64,000 nt of DNA. Source: Odobenus rosmarus divergens (lineage: Eukaryota > Chordata > Mammalia > Carnivora > Odobenidae). Below, piece by piece: positions 11,745 through 23,319 of the stretch (within the stretch, counting starts at the first letter, position 1; each line of letters opens with the position of its first letter). A program made the translations under genes and the position numbers. Below the pieces are notes generated by a model. The model was not told the DNA's origin, made no database searches, and saw nothing but the letters and a program-made list of their open reading frames with translations. Location of the stretch: positions 3,782,091 to 3,846,090 of the forward strand of contig NW_004450397.1 of NCBI RefSeq assembly GCF_000321225.1. The letters are read 5' to 3'.

Positions 11745-12125
11745 ATTGTGTTAGGGAAGATTAGATTTGGCTACATGTGACAGAAAACTCAAAATAGTTA
11801 CTATATGGTTTTAAAATGTATCTTCCTCAAAAGAAAGTCTAGAGATGGTATGTTGCTCTGGGTTCTATGGAATAAGACTTCTTTTAACCAGTAGCCCAAC
11901 AGGAGCCTTGTCTACCTTCCAGCCAGAAGAGCAAAAAAGTGGCATGTTCTTCCCTTTAAGGACCCTTTTCATAATTTGAATATGACACTTCAACTGGCCA
12001 GACAGGTCAGAACTTGGTAACTGGCCACATTTAGCTGGAAAGGAGGCTGGTAATAGACTCTTTATTCAAGATGACCCTATATTCATTAAATATCAGGGAT
12101 TCCATCACTGATATAGAAAGAGGGA
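11745..12125 (+). mobile_element. Ancient mammalian interspersed repeat, family not named
   Basis: The block carries text I associate with a widespread old repeat: taacagaaa-like start, ccctttaaggacccttttca, ggccacatttagctggaaag, gactctttattcaagatgac and a gattccatcactgat end. I recognise the pattern but cannot name the family with confidence. No coding signal. Confidence 0.4.
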
Positions 12126-12567
12126 ACAAACACAAAATAACAAGTAGACATGTCTGCCTATTACCCTTTCAAGCAAATGAACAGAAATAAAAGAATCTTC
12201 ACTCAAAAGTTCATTTAGCCTTGAAATGCATTTCTTCCCAGCTGGAAGAGTCAGGGTTTAAGGGCTCTAGGATTCAGTGGTAGAGTGAAGAATCAGAATC
12301 ACCGTACTTAGTTTATATACAGAGGTCAGGATTCTTCTGCTTAAATGTTCAGTCAAACCACACAGGCACAATCTGTAGACACTTGCATCATCAGACAACT
12401 ACAAGTCTCAAACATCTGCCAATTGCAAGGCTGTGCAGAGAGAAGGAAGAATTAACCTGACTAATCAATGAAAATGGCTGGATCTCTCATATTTTTAGAC
12501 ACATAAATGACACTTTTTTGATAAGCCAGATTTTTAACAACAAAGGTAAGAAAATCTCAACTCACCC

Positions 12568-12754
12568 CCCTTTTTTATTTAAAGATTTTGTTTATTTATT
12601 TGAGAGAGAGAGCACAAGCTGGGGGGAGAGGCAGAGGCAGAGGGAGAAGCAGTCTCCCCGCTGAGCAGGGAGCCTGATGTGGGGCTCAATCCCAGGACCC
12701 TGAGATCACAACCTGAGCCGAAGACGCTTAACCAACTGAGCCACATGGATGCCC
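12568..12754 (-). mobile_element. CAN SINE, antisense, 12-bp perfect TSD
   Basis: Tail complement ttttttatttaaagatttt, purine tract, body atcccaggaccctgagatca and head ending gagccacatggatgccc. The target ctcaactcaccc is repeated at 12556-12567 and 12755-12766. Confidence 0.96.
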
Positions 12755-12929
12755 CTCAACTCACCCTTCTAAGAAAGAATTAGAACATGGATTTATTTAA
12801 CCATAGCAATATCTGAAATAATAATAAAATATAGGGTGATCCACATGAAATTCCTAAAAATCACAGCACTAGTCAAAAATAAGGCATTACTACTCTTTGA
12901 AGTGATAATTAAAGTTAGAGCAATATTAA

Positions 12930-13166
12930 ATATCCAAAAAAGGTAACTCCATATAGAAAGGAAGGAGATTGGGGGCTCTCAGAGGCTGTGGGGAGAGGGA
13001 ATGGGGAACTACTGGCTATTGGGACTCCTTTTGGAGTGATGAAAATTCTTCAGAACCAGATAGAGGTAATGGTTGCACAACATTTGAATGTATTAAATAC
13101 TACTAAATTGTACTTTAAAATGGTTAGTTCTATGTGATGTGAATTTTTACCTCAACCTAAAAAAGT
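12930..13166 (+). mobile_element. L1 3' UTR fragment
   Basis: Shows the L1M-type 3' UTR pattern: a G-rich gagggaatggggaactactg, then ggtaatggttgcacaacatt, aaattgtactttaaaatggt and a terminal A-rich end. The 5' boundary is uncertain; some upstream sequence from 12780 may belong to it. Confidence 0.75.
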
Positions 13167-14360
13167 AAGTGAGGGCAGCATGTACCTATCATATTTTAGA
13201 ATGTCTTTTATATAAAATGTGGGATGTAAATATACAAATAAAGAAGAATTGATCCCAGAAGGACCAGCTATCCAAAACCACTCATTCCCAAACACTTCAA
13301 ATTGCCATGGTTTAATATGGCATCATCAAACTCAAAACAAGAGAGGTATACATGGACATATAATGTGATGGAGGAATTTTCAGACTTAAGAGCTCAAATA
13401 TCTAACAGAATTAAATTGGCACAATGTGACCCAGACAAGTGAGATGAAGTTGACTAAACAAAACAATTAGTTTAAATATCAGGAGATGTTGCCTAATGGT
13501 GAAGTCGGCTATATTCTGAAAAGAGCCGCCAAAGGAAGTTATCCAAATCCCATAATTTGGGTCGTTAAAAATGGATCTGAAAAAAAGAAAAAGGATCTGG
13601 AGTGAGGGCTGGAAAAACTCTCTGAACACTAATTTTACACTGGCGAGGGTGGGATGCAATGACATGAGAGGTGTTTTAGTTTCTAGGTCCAATCTCCAAT
13701 GGCTCTGGCTTTCTTATGACTTGTACATAAAAACTTAGATTTGTTTAAGTCCTTTCTACTAAAGAATTTCTTTAGGGGAGGATTTGAAACATGGAAGATA
13801 AAAGACATTTCAGAGAAAAACAACAACAACCTTGGATTCAGCTGCTGAAACAAATCAAATTTTACAGCTGTGACATAGATTTTTTTTTAAGGCTTTGGTC
13901 TCAACATAAATGGATTTTATGTTTTAACTTCTTCCTCTGGTCATTTTTAATAAAAAGTGCAAATAATGATGTTATATAGGATAAATGACATTTCAGGTCA
14001 CATAAACATATGAAGTCACCAGCTCTCACCCATGGAAAGGAGCAGGAGATCCTGCCTGGGTAAACACACTGAAGGCAAAGAAGGCAAAGAAGGCAAAAAA
14101 AAAAAAAAAAAAAAGGAAGAATGAGTCCCTGCACCTACGTCCCCCCAGCCCTCAGAAAACTTAGGTAAGAAGGTGGTCTCAAGAAAAGGGAGAAAAGGGT
14201 AATTTGTATTGCTTCCTCATTCAGACACTTCTTTGCTGGCTTTTTAAGATAGTAATCAATCCAGAAAACAGTGAAGTCCTTTAACTTTTCCTAGAGATTC
14301 TTGGGGATAGGAAGTGGGCTACAAATTTACACCGAAGAAGAGGACTACTTGTGATAACAG
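13167..14360. other. Unique non-coding DNA with a 9-bp tandem repeat
   Basis: At 14071-14096 a 9-bp unit (gaaggcaaa) is repeated about three times and runs into an A-run ending near 14114. Otherwise nothing recognised. Confidence 0.5.
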
Positions 14361-14465
14361 TAAGAGCTAACATTTACTGACTAATTTCTGAGTCTGAGTG
14401 ATAATTACTTTAACTTGCCCAAGGTTGTAAGAGCTGGTAACCTCTGATTCCAGGCTAAGCACCTA
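14361..14465 (-). mobile_element. MIR fragment, antisense
   Basis: Reads as the complement of MIR: gagctaacatttactgac, then acttgcccaaggttgtaaga and ctctgattccaggc. Short and diverged. Confidence 0.6.
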
Positions 14466-14479
14466 TTTAGGTTGGGAAC

Positions 14480-15960
14480 CAACCACTAGGCATTTCTTCT
14501 TCCTGGAACGCAGAAAACACATAGCCAAACCAAGAGGATCAGGGAAGACTTCCTGAGGAATTTGTATCTTCCTGATACAAATCTTGTAGGATAAGAAGCA
14601 GTTAAATGGGTGAAGAAGAGGTAGAAATCTGGCCCAGAATGGAACAACATGAGGAAAAGTTTCAAGCTATGAGATAACATGGTAAATTCATGTTATCTCA
14701 TAGGTGTGCCGTATTATTAGACCTTGAGACAGAAAATAGATGAGTTTGGAGATATAGAGAAGAGTCAGATCACAGATGCCTTTATGTTGCATAATGGATC
14801 TTACATTTCATCCTAGAGAGAGAGGACACCAGTGAAAGATTTTAAGCAGAAGAAATTAAAAAGATTTTAGATAGATCCCTTTGGTGACAATCTAGAGGAT
14901 GTGAGGTTGGAATTGAGAAGAATCAGTTGTGGGCTATTGGGAGAGTTTAGGTGAAAAAAGACAAGACTGTGAATTATGGCACTGGAGAGGTTGGAACACA
15001 CTCAAGGAATATTTGGGAGGTGATTCAGTAAGATTCGGTGATGCAGGGAATGAACAAATATAAGGGATGACTGTCAAGTTTCTCAAGGTGGGAACTTAGA
15101 TAAAACAGCAAAAAGAGTTCAGTTTGGGTATTGTGGGTTCTGAGGAGTATGTAACTGTAACTGTACAGCAAGCTCAGGGTCTACAAGTTTAAAATTCAAG
15201 GAAAAGTAAAGTTCAGGGCTAGAGACATAGATCTGCGAGTCATCCCTCCATCCATTTGCTCACTGAACATTCATTGAAAAAAAACAGTTTGCAATTTCAA
15301 GGGGAAGGAGGACCTTAGGGGTTAGGATAATGAATTTTGACTTATAGTCAGCAATGAATGAACAATGGGATTAAGCAGGACAGAAATATGTTCAAACTCA
15401 AATTTTAGAAAGATAATTTTGAAAACATATGGAGACGGTTAGCTAAATATGGAGAAGAGAGACCAGGGAAAGTCCCTAGAATAATATGAGCTAATCATAG
15501 GAACTCTATGAGGGAACTTCAGCATCATCAAACTTAAGGGGTGGACAGAGGAGGGGAAGTCCACAGGGAGGCCAAGCCAGAAAGATTGAGAGAGGTGGTG
15601 CCATCATGGGCATCTGAGGAGGAGGGAACCGAGAAGGACAAAGTAGTTAACAAACCAAATAAATGCACTGAGGAGTCAGTAAGACATATCCTGGGACACG
15701 CCCATGGAGCCTAACAGTAAAGACTTCCTTGACGACTTTTGCCAAGCTGCAATGAATGCAGGAGTGAACTATGAATAAGAAAGTAAATAATAACCTGCTC
15801 TTTAAAGCCACTTAGTGTCTTTAACAGAATGGGGAGAGATGGAGAACCAAAGGATATTTTCCTCAGGGTGGGGGAGACTATTTATAGGCTGAGAAAAAAG
15901 TTGTGTGAAACAGTTGCTAAAGATAAAGAAGAGTGATAAGGAGGCAGGAGAAGAGATTGG
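14480..15960 (+). mobile_element. Long ancient interspersed repeat, family not named
   Basis: The order of motifs matches a common old mammalian repeat: a cttcctgaggaa start, gagaagagtcagatcacaga, gatcttacatttcatcctag, gattttaagcagaagaaatt, a ggtgacaatctagagga segment, gattcagtaagattcggtga and a terminal AG-rich tract. It spans about 1.5 kb without an insertion, unusually complete for something this diverged. It has no coding capacity that I can see. Contains two local hairpins (14560-14582, 14667-14703). Confidence 0.45.
14667..14703. repeat. Perfect 15-bp inverted repeat, 7-nt loop
   Basis: ctatgagataacatg at 14667-14681 is the exact reverse complement of catgttatctcatag at 14689-14703. 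The loop is gtaaatt. A smaller 9-bp hairpin with a 5-nt loop lies 85 bp upstream at 14560-14582. Confidence 0.97.
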
Positions 15961-17079
15961 CCTTGAACAGGATAGCTTCTTTCTAAGGCATCTTTTGAGG
16001 TCTCAATTGCATACTTTCTTTTCAATATAAAAAAATTTTATCTTATAATTTATGTATTATTCAAGCTAAAGGGGTTTAGCATGGATATATATTCATGTGG
16101 ATATATCACAGACTGGTCGTTGTTTTGGACAATAGATTCCAAATCTCCCTCTTTACAGTTCTCCTCTGTACTTGTTAAGTATTTGTGGCCTGCTTTGTTT
16201 GGAAGTGTTTGTGGGTTTGATGGATATGTTGTGATATTATCCTCCTTCTGGAATTTTCCTTCTCAAAGTCACTCCAAATCCCAGTGACTCTGCTCTACTA
16301 GAGTCTACTTCCCACTACTCAAAACACTGGTTTACATTAATTTTCCCCTGTTGTTTCTAGTTTATGATAAGTGTGAAAAAATGCTGGTAGTGGTTGCCAG
16401 GGTCATGGAAGGATTTCTTATGAGAAAAGTAGCCAAAGAGGGAGACCTATGCTTTCTCCAAGGCTCCACAAACTTTTCTTGTGAAGATAAAGGGTCTTTG
16501 GAGTGCAGGAGGACTGGGTCTCCTGTATGTCCTGGATGTGGTAACAGTGATGGGGGGGAGACATGAAAGTCCCACAGCCACTTTTATTAGTGAGGTGGAG
16601 AGTCATTTTGCTCATGAAGGAAAAGAAATGCTCAGAAGCAGTGGGAGATGTGAAAGGAAATGAAAGGAAAGAAGTAAAAAAGATTTTTTAAAGAAGGGTC
16701 ATTGGATGTGAACTCAATTCTTAGGGATCTTAAAGAGATGCAAATTCTACCGAAATTATTTTTATTTCTTTTTGCTTCCTTGAAAGTATGATTGTGATTG
16801 TTACATTGAGAGAGGTGGTGCTATCATGGGCCTAGATAGGCTATAGGTAGCCTTGGGATTGTTTGGGTTTTACCTGGTAAAATTAAAAGATGTAAATTTG
16901 TCTTTTTTTTTTCCTTTTTAAAAAAATTATTTTATGGGTAGGTAAGTTGTAAGATATGATAGGGTCTCAACAATGGCCATCGTGGGAGTTGGAAAAGTAA
17001 GAACAAGTAAATCAAGCCTAAGGGCATTTGATGAACTCTAGTTCTCTTTCAAGGACAGTGATCAACAACACAAATTAAA
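15961..17079. other. Unique non-coding DNA
   Basis: No transposon recognised. Contains a 27-bp segment (16805-16831) that matches 15585-15611 at 26 of 27 positions. Confidence 0.5.
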
Positions 17080-17696
17080 CTCACTAAGGTGTTCTGAAAA
17101 ACACTGCCAAACACTAATGAAAGAAATCAATGAGCACTTAAGGAAGTGGAGGTGCATACAATGTTCATCGATTGGGAAATTCATTATAGTAAACATGAAA
17201 AATGATCTGTAGAATCAATGCAATTCCAATCAAACTACCAATAGGATGTTCTATAGATATAGGCAAGCTGATTCTAAGATATATATGGAAAAGCAAAGGA
17301 ACAAAGATAGTCAAAATAATTTTGAAAAAGAAGAGTAAATAATTTGGAAGAATTGTACTATCTGAGTTTGACTTAACCATAAATCTGTAGCAATCAGGAG
17401 AATGTGATATAAGCAAAGAAGGGATGGACACATACATCAGTGGAACAGAATACAGAGTCCAGAAATAGACCTATATAAAAAGTTCAGCTGATTTTTCACA
17501 ATAGTGTAAATGCACTTTTGTTGAAATATGATAGTCTTCTCAACAAATAGTGTTGGAACTGTTGGGACATTCTTATGTAAAAACAGGCCTTGACTTAAAC
17601 TTCATCCCTTATAAAAAATTAACTCTTAATAGATCATAGATCTAAATATAAAACAAAAACTAAAACTTTTAGGAGAAAACAGGAGTAAATCATCAT
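17080..17696 (+). mobile_element. L1 ORF2 internal fragment
   Basis: Matches L1 ORF2 text downstream of the reverse transcriptase: aacactaatgaaagaaatca, the attgggaaattcatt segment, ccaatcaaactaccaatagg and aaatagacctatataaaaag. Many stops and shifts. It ends at the SINE fragment beginning near 17700. Confidence 0.85.
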
Positions 17697-17699
17697 CCA

Positions 17700-17876
17700 A
17701 TTCTTGATTCAGGCTCAGGTCATGATCTCAGGGTTGTGAGATCAAGCTCCATGTGGGGCTCCACACTCAGTGGGGAGTCTGCTCGGGATTCTCTCTCTCC
17801 CTCTCCCTCTGCCCTGCCCCCGCCCCACATTTGCACTTTCTCTCTCAAATAAATAAACATTTAAATAAAAAAATTC
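17700..17876 (+). mobile_element. CAN SINE, 5'-truncated, older type
   Basis: Begins within the element at attcttgattcaggctcagg, so the first 40 or so bases of the tRNA-like head are missing. The body gatctcagggttgtgagatc, CT tract and aaataaataaacattt tail are present. It borders an L1 fragment; no TSD readable. Confidence 0.92.
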
Positions 17877-18164
17877 ATAGATTTATAACAACTCCAGGGT
17901 TTATTTTATTCTATGCTAATTTAAAAATTAAAATTTTGAAAAAGAAAAAAAAACAAAATTATGTTAGCCAGTATTATTGGGTATTTGCATATGAAATATT
18001 TTTCAAAATATCAAAATTATCATATTATTGGAATAATAGCCCTCTTATAACTTCTGAAGTCCTAAATGAATGATTTAGTGTATGGCCCCAACATATTTGA
18101 AGCTGTATGAATTCTTATATTTAGGAAAGGGAATATATTTCTCAAACATTTGTCAATTCCCTTA

Positions 18165-18300
18165 GCTATAATTTGAAGATAAAAAGGTATCTACTTCCGA
18201 AGGTTGTTGTGAAAATTGAATGAGATAATACATATATAAAGGCCCTGGAATGGCCTGGTATACAGTAAGTACTCATTCACTGTAAAGGGCTATTATTATT
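18165..18300 (+). mobile_element. MIR fragment
   Basis: Matches the 3' half of MIR: tgttgtgaaaattgaatgag, a gtatacagtaagtactcatt segment and a terminal tattattatt. Confidence 0.7.
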
Positions 18301-18339
18301 CTGTGGTTTGGTGCTATATAATGCTTATTATATTGTACT

Positions 18340-18440
18340 GGCTTTCTACGTACCTGTCTCCCCAACTAGACTATCATCCCTGTATTCCTAGCGCCAAGTG
18401 TAATACTAGACAAATAGTAAGTATTCAGTAATGGTTGAAC
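18340..18440 (+). mobile_element. L2 3'-end fragment
   Basis: Pattern of the L2 terminus: ccccaactagactatcatcc, ttcctagcgccaagtgtaat and agtaagtattcagtaatggt. Inactive, ancient. Confidence 0.65.
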
Positions 18441-18505
18441 CGAATGAGTGATTGGAGCAAAAAAATAAATCATATAACTTTTAAGTGGTTAAGAAATAGT
18501 CGATG

Positions 18506-18702
18506 GGGCACCTGGGTGGCTCAGTCGGTTAAGCGACTGCCTTCGGCTCAGGTCATGATCCTGGAGTCCCGGGATCGAGTCCCGCGTCGGGCTCCCTGCT
18601 CAGCGGGGAGTCTGCTTCTCCCTCTGACCCTCTTCCCTCTCGTGCTCTCTATCTCTCATTCTCTCTCTCTCAAATAAATAAATAAAATCTTAAAAAAAAA
18701 AA
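18506..18702 (+). mobile_element. CAN SINE, young, 12-bp perfect TSD
   Basis: Near-consensus younger subtype: ggcacctgggtggctcagtc, cttcggctcaggtcatgatc, gatcgagtcccgcgtcgggc, CT tract, aaataaataaataaaatctt and A-run. aaatagtcgatg is repeated at 18494-18505 and 18703-18714. Confidence 0.98.
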
Positions 18703-18714
18703 AAATAGTCGATG

Positions 18715-18903
18715 CACAGGAAAAAGCAAGATTTAACCACAGATGGGAATGGAATGGGGCTGAAAGTCATGAGATATTCCAAAAGTGGTTTCCAATGTCT
18801 CATTTTGTTTGTTGTTTTGATGTTTTGTTTTGATTTGGTTTTGGCAAAGAACATCCTTCGTGCAAATAAAATCTTACTCAAAAGCTTAAACAAATAAAAC
18901 ATA

Positions 18904-18937
<34 letters not shown>

Positions 18938-19751
18938 CTCTGGCCAAGGAGATCTGCTGGGACAAAAATGGTTCTTGAGGACTCACTTTGAAAAGCCCAG
19001 AAAAGGCACCCTTCAAAGGGAATTTGTTCTTAAATTGCACAAACTGAATTCTAAAGAGTGAGAGTATAAGGAAGTGTGTGCTTCCTGCATAACATAAAAC
19101 AAAAGCATTCCTGGCAAACAAGAGAGAGACCTCTCAACCCATCAATCAACTATGTCACAATACTGTGTATAAAATTCTGCGCACCCCAAAAGGAGAGAAA
19201 GGGGTGAATCAATAAATTGGAAGTTATATCTGTTAGGGTACTTTCTACTGGAAGTAACAGAAGACTGCACTAGAAATGGCTAAAGAGTTGGCAATTATTG
19301 GTTATAACAAGAAGGCCAAAGAGAGGGCAATGCCAGGATGACTCAGTGACTAACTGCCCTTGTCAAGGACCCAGGTGCTTCCTCTCTCTCTTGCTCTGCC
19401 CATCTTCTGCAAGAGCTCACTGGGTGGTTATAAGATGATTCTGTAGTCCCAGGAGTTGCCCGCAAAAATGACCACATTCAGTGAAGAATAGGGAGTGTTT
19501 TCCTCCACTTGGCCTTTCTGGAAGAAGGTGACTTTAAAGGAGCTGAGAAGTTCTATGACTCCTACCATTAGGAAATAAATAAAGAACTAAAGTCCAGCTA
19601 AGCTTCCAGGCGCCAGTTTTCCAGTGAAGCAGGAATGCTCAGGACACCACAACTTCAGTCTTTCACCATCCGGTCTGTAAGGGTTATCCGTCAGGGTCTC
19701 AGTAGCAAACAGATGGAACACACAAATAGGAAAACCTGAGAAGAGTTTAAT
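18715..19751. other. Unique DNA with a CA microsatellite
   Basis: Holds a CA dinucleotide run at about 18905-18935 and, at 19235-19590, a possible diverged copy of the unnamed repeat type also seen at 11745. The 143-codon minus-strand frame across 18690-19121 is built from the SINE tail, unique DNA and the CA run and is not a gene. Confidence 0.55.
18905..18935 (+). repeat. (CA)n microsatellite
   Basis: About 15 uninterrupted CA units. Confidence 0.97.
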
Positions 19752-19766
19752 AAAACAACCATTTTA

Positions 19767-19949
19767 TTTTATCTTTTTAAGGATTATATTTATTTATTTG
19801 AGATAGAGAGAGCACGAGCAGCAGAGGGAGAGAGAGAAGCAGGCACCCCACTGAACAGGGAGCCCGATGTGGGACTTGATCCCAGGACCCTGGGATCATG
19901 ACCTGAGCTGAAGGCAGACACTTAACCAACTGAGCCACCCAGATGCCCC
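19767..19949 (-). mobile_element. CAN SINE, antisense, 15-bp perfect TSD
   Basis: Tail complement, purine tract, ccaggaccctgggatcatga and a head ending gagccacccagatgccc. The target aaaacaaccatttta is repeated exactly at 19752-19766 and 19950-19964. Confidence 0.97.
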
Positions 19950-19964
19950 AAAACAACCATTTTA

Positions 19965-21337
19965 AATGATGTGGGCAGCATGTGGGGAAGCCACAGAATA
20001 TAGTTTATACCCCAGGGTTTCCCCAGTCCCTCCTGCTTCCCCCACACACACGAGAGCAGGGAGGAGGGAAGAGAACAGATCTAGAACCTAGAAGGAGAGA
20101 GTCAGGTGGAGCAAGTTTTTCTGTAAGGGGCTGGAAAGTAAATATTTCAGCCTTTTCAGGCTTCTACCACCTGCAGATGGTAGCCAGGACCTTGTTAGAA
20201 CATCCCTTCTGCAAAGGAAGGAGAGAAAATGGGGTGAAATCTATCTCAGAGGTATCTGCTCCTCATCTCTCTGCACGTGAAAACTTTGAGGGCAGCACTT
20301 CCTATTGTCATAGATCTCACAGGACCTAGTACGGTGTCTTGTGTGTGACATGCCATCAGTAGTTTTGGAATAAAAGAATGAATTTTGCCAGTGGCATTTT
20401 CTTTGGATCACTGAAAACTTAAATGTTCTGGATAATACTTCAGAATTTGCATCTCAGTTAACATTGCCTTGTAGATCTTCTATTTAAAATTTTTTAAAAC
20501 TTTTTTTATCAATGCTTTTAATCATAATCATTGAAGCACAGTTTTTAAAATTAAGCAGTGGTATCAATTTCTGGATCTAATCAAGACGTACCAGGAGAAG
20601 AACTGTGTCAGATTACCTGCCATTTTTATTATTAATGACTTAATTGCAGGATGACTACCAACATGTTTGGCTGAGTTTATACCTTTGCGAAGCACCATCT
20701 CATGTAGTATAACAAACAGAAGTAAAACTAAGGTAATGCTCAAAAATCCCAGCAAGATTTTCAATCCAGAATATTCCCTCTAAAGTCACAAGCTTCTTAT
20801 TGCCCACCTCTCTCTGTTCTTATTGACCAAAATTCTTCTTTGATCTCATCAGGACCTTCAGTACCTCAATTCTGATTCTCTCTCTCACACTGTTGGCCTC
20901 CCTTTGGTGTCAATTGCCTCCTGCCAAATGGAAGCCAGTGTCCGTCTTTCCAACAGGAACGTCTCATGTTCAAGAACCCCTTACATCCCTTGATCTTCCA
21001 TTCATGACAATTTCCTCAACTTCAGTCCTGCAGTATCTTATTCCAAGTAGTCAAGCATTATTGGAGAAACTGATAAAATTGTTATGTGCAAATACATACC
21101 AAATAGTTTGAGTTTATTCCTTTTTTTATCATTTTATAAAGTCTGTTGTTTCTTTTTTTTTTTCTCCTACTGAAACTTTCACATACTGCAGTTTTTAATC
21201 TTGCTGTTCCTCACCCCCCTGGATCATCTGATTAGGTAGATTTAAATCATCTGTTATTAACTCCCTCATCTTTTTTTTAAACTTCAAAACTACACCCTCT
21301 CCGAGAATGATGTGCCTTTTAGTGTCACCAAAACTAC
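19965..21337. other. Unique non-coding DNA
   Basis: Includes a possible L2 tail at 20295-20375 (cacaggacctagtacggtg). The 115-codon frame at 19982-20329 has no recognisable domain and no splice or promoter context. Confidence 0.5.
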
Positions 21338-21349
21338 TGTTTCATTTCT

Positions 21350-21552
21350 TTTTTTTTTTTTTAAAGATTTTATTTATTTATTTGAGAGGGAGAGAATGAG
21401 AGAAAGAGCACACGAGAGGGGGAAGGGTCAGAGGGAGAAGCAGACTCCCTGCTGAGCAGGGAGCCTGAAGTGGGACTCGACCTTGGGACTCCAGGATCAT
21501 GACCTGAGCTGAAGGCAGTTGCTTAACCAACTGAGCCACCCAGGCGCCCTAT
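21350..21552 (-). mobile_element. CAN SINE, antisense, 12-bp perfect TSD
   Basis: T-run, aaagattttatttatttatt, purine tract, actccaggatcatgacctga and a full head ending gagccacccaggcgccc. tgtttcatttct is repeated at 21338-21349 and 21553-21564. Young subtype. Confidence 0.97.
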
Positions 21553-21599
21553 TGTTTCATTTCTAAATCCATCCTTTTTCCTGTTCTAAGACCTTACAT

Positions 21600-21992
21600 A
21601 TTAGTTTGCTAGGGCACCGACTGAGTAGCTTAAACAATAGAAATTAATTTTCTCACGGTTCTGGAGGCTGGAAGTCCAAGACCGATAGATTGGCAGGTTG
21701 GAGTCCTCTGATACTTTTCTCCTTGGCTTGGGGTTGTGTCTTCCCAAGGTCCTATGACCATGGTCCTTCCCTCTGTGTGCTGCATGTTGTGTGCACTGTT
21801 GGTGTCCCTCTGTATAGCCTAATCTCTTCTTATAAGAGCACCAGTCAGATTGAATTAGGCCCCACCCTAAATGCCTCATTTTAATTAATCACCTCTTTAA
21901 AGGGCCTACCTTCATGATGCAACACATTCCGAGATACTGGGGGTTAGGGATTCAACTGGTGAATTTCAGGAAAACATAATTCAGTCTATAGT
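21600..21992 (-). mobile_element. MLT1-type MaLR LTR, antisense
   Basis: Reads as the complement of an MLT1 LTR: attagtttgctagggc, cacggttctggaggctggaa, ctaatctcttcttataagag, gaattaggccccaccctaaa and a terminal tcagtctatag. A solo LTR of the ERVL-MaLR class; no internal region adjoins it. Confidence 0.78.
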
Positions 21993-22944
21993 ACCTTGCA
22001 ATTTCACTTATAATCATGCTCCTCTGTAAAACATGATGATGTACACACACACACACACACACACCTTTGATCCCTCATTCTTTACCAGTTTCTTATGGGT
22101 TTGCTAATGGATCTATCCTAAAGATAAACTCTCTCTTGTTCCTTTCGCTTGTTCACATATTTCTCCCAGCCTAGAATACTCTCTTGTCTCCAGTAACTTA
22201 AGTCCGACTCCTATTTCAAGTACCAATGCAATTTTACCTCCTAAACCATCCTTTTCCAACTCCCCTAGACATCAGCAAGGATTCCCTCACCCAAATTCCT
22301 GTGATCTTTATGTCTACTCCTATCTGCCTTAAACTTGAAAATTGCATATATAGGTCCTGCCAACCTAAGTGGATTTGAAAACCCTTAATGAGTTTGAAAT
22401 TTACAACATATAATGGAGAAAATGAAAAGTTACTACTTATGATGTGATGTTAAGAATCAAGACTGGAAACACCAAAATTGCTCTTCCTAATAGAGCAAGA
22501 AGAATTTGGAGTTCTTGAAGGCAGCCTGAGAGGGGAGAATGAGGAAGAGAAAGAAGGATAAAACACAGAGTGGGAAAAGTGAGTATACTGAATAGTCTGG
22601 CAGTGCTAGTGACAAAAGTACTGGTGATAGAACGCCGGAAGTTCTTTAAGATTGGCAACATCACCTTCTAAGTGGTTAGCACTCTTGAGAGGTAAATGTC
22701 TCTATCTCTGCAAACTTTCACTCAGACGACTGCATTTGTGGGTTCCATCTGTATGTAAATCAAGGAAAGGGACTGAATTTCATGTCTGCATTGAGTTATT
22801 ATGGAAGAAGGACAACCCAATCAGCATGCTGGAATGATTTCCTAAACGGAACACGTGCAGTAAAAGCAGGATATTGGAATCAGAGGTAAGCATGAAAGCA
22901 TAAGCCATCTAAGAATTCACAAACATACTGAAAAAGGAATTGGA
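21993..22944. other. Unique DNA with a CA microsatellite
   Basis: A CA run lies at about 22041-22064. No other repeat or exon recognised. Confidence 0.5.
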
Positions 22945-23125
22945 CATTTTTAAAGTTTTATTACAAAACATTTCCATCATGCAAAACAAGTAGAGAGATG
23001 AACCCAGTGAATATCCATGTACACACCAGCCAGCCTAAGAAACATTACCAATATATTTAGAGCTTGCTGTGTCTCTTCTCCAATAACATCTTCCTCCTAC
23101 TCCACTCTGAATGTGACCTCCATCT
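22945..23125 (-). mobile_element. Possible L1M 3' UTR fragment, antisense
   Basis: The order aagtagagagatgaacccag, atccatgtacacaccagcc, a cattaccaatatattta segment resembles old L1 3' UTR text about cells of the type agtataatgaacccccatg. Weak match, from memory only. Confidence 0.4.
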
Positions 23126-23319
23126 TCAGTTTTTTAGTTAACATCCCCAAAGGCATTGGACTTTCCATAAGGAGCAAAATGGGGTTCAGTTCTGTCTTGT
23201 CTACATCTAAAGAGAAAGGTAATTCTGACATGTAGGTTATAAATGTAGAATCCCTTTGTGCATTCCTAGTGCCAAGCAGACTGATATATAATGGGTGCAT
23301 ATCAGATACTCAAAAATAT

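Noticed and set aside
18506..18580. tRNA gene-like head with A and B boxes
   Set aside because: It belongs to a CAN SINE, derived from tRNA-Lys but not able to fold as a working tRNA; the same holds for the other SINEs.
18690..19121. 143-codon minus-strand open frame, the longest in the window
   Set aside because: It crosses a SINE tail, unique DNA and a CA microsatellite that codes a Val-Cys run; no domain or exon signal.
19982..20329. 115-codon plus-strand open frame
   Set aside because: Starts just after a SINE target duplication, has low-complexity Arg/Gly/Glu content and no domain.
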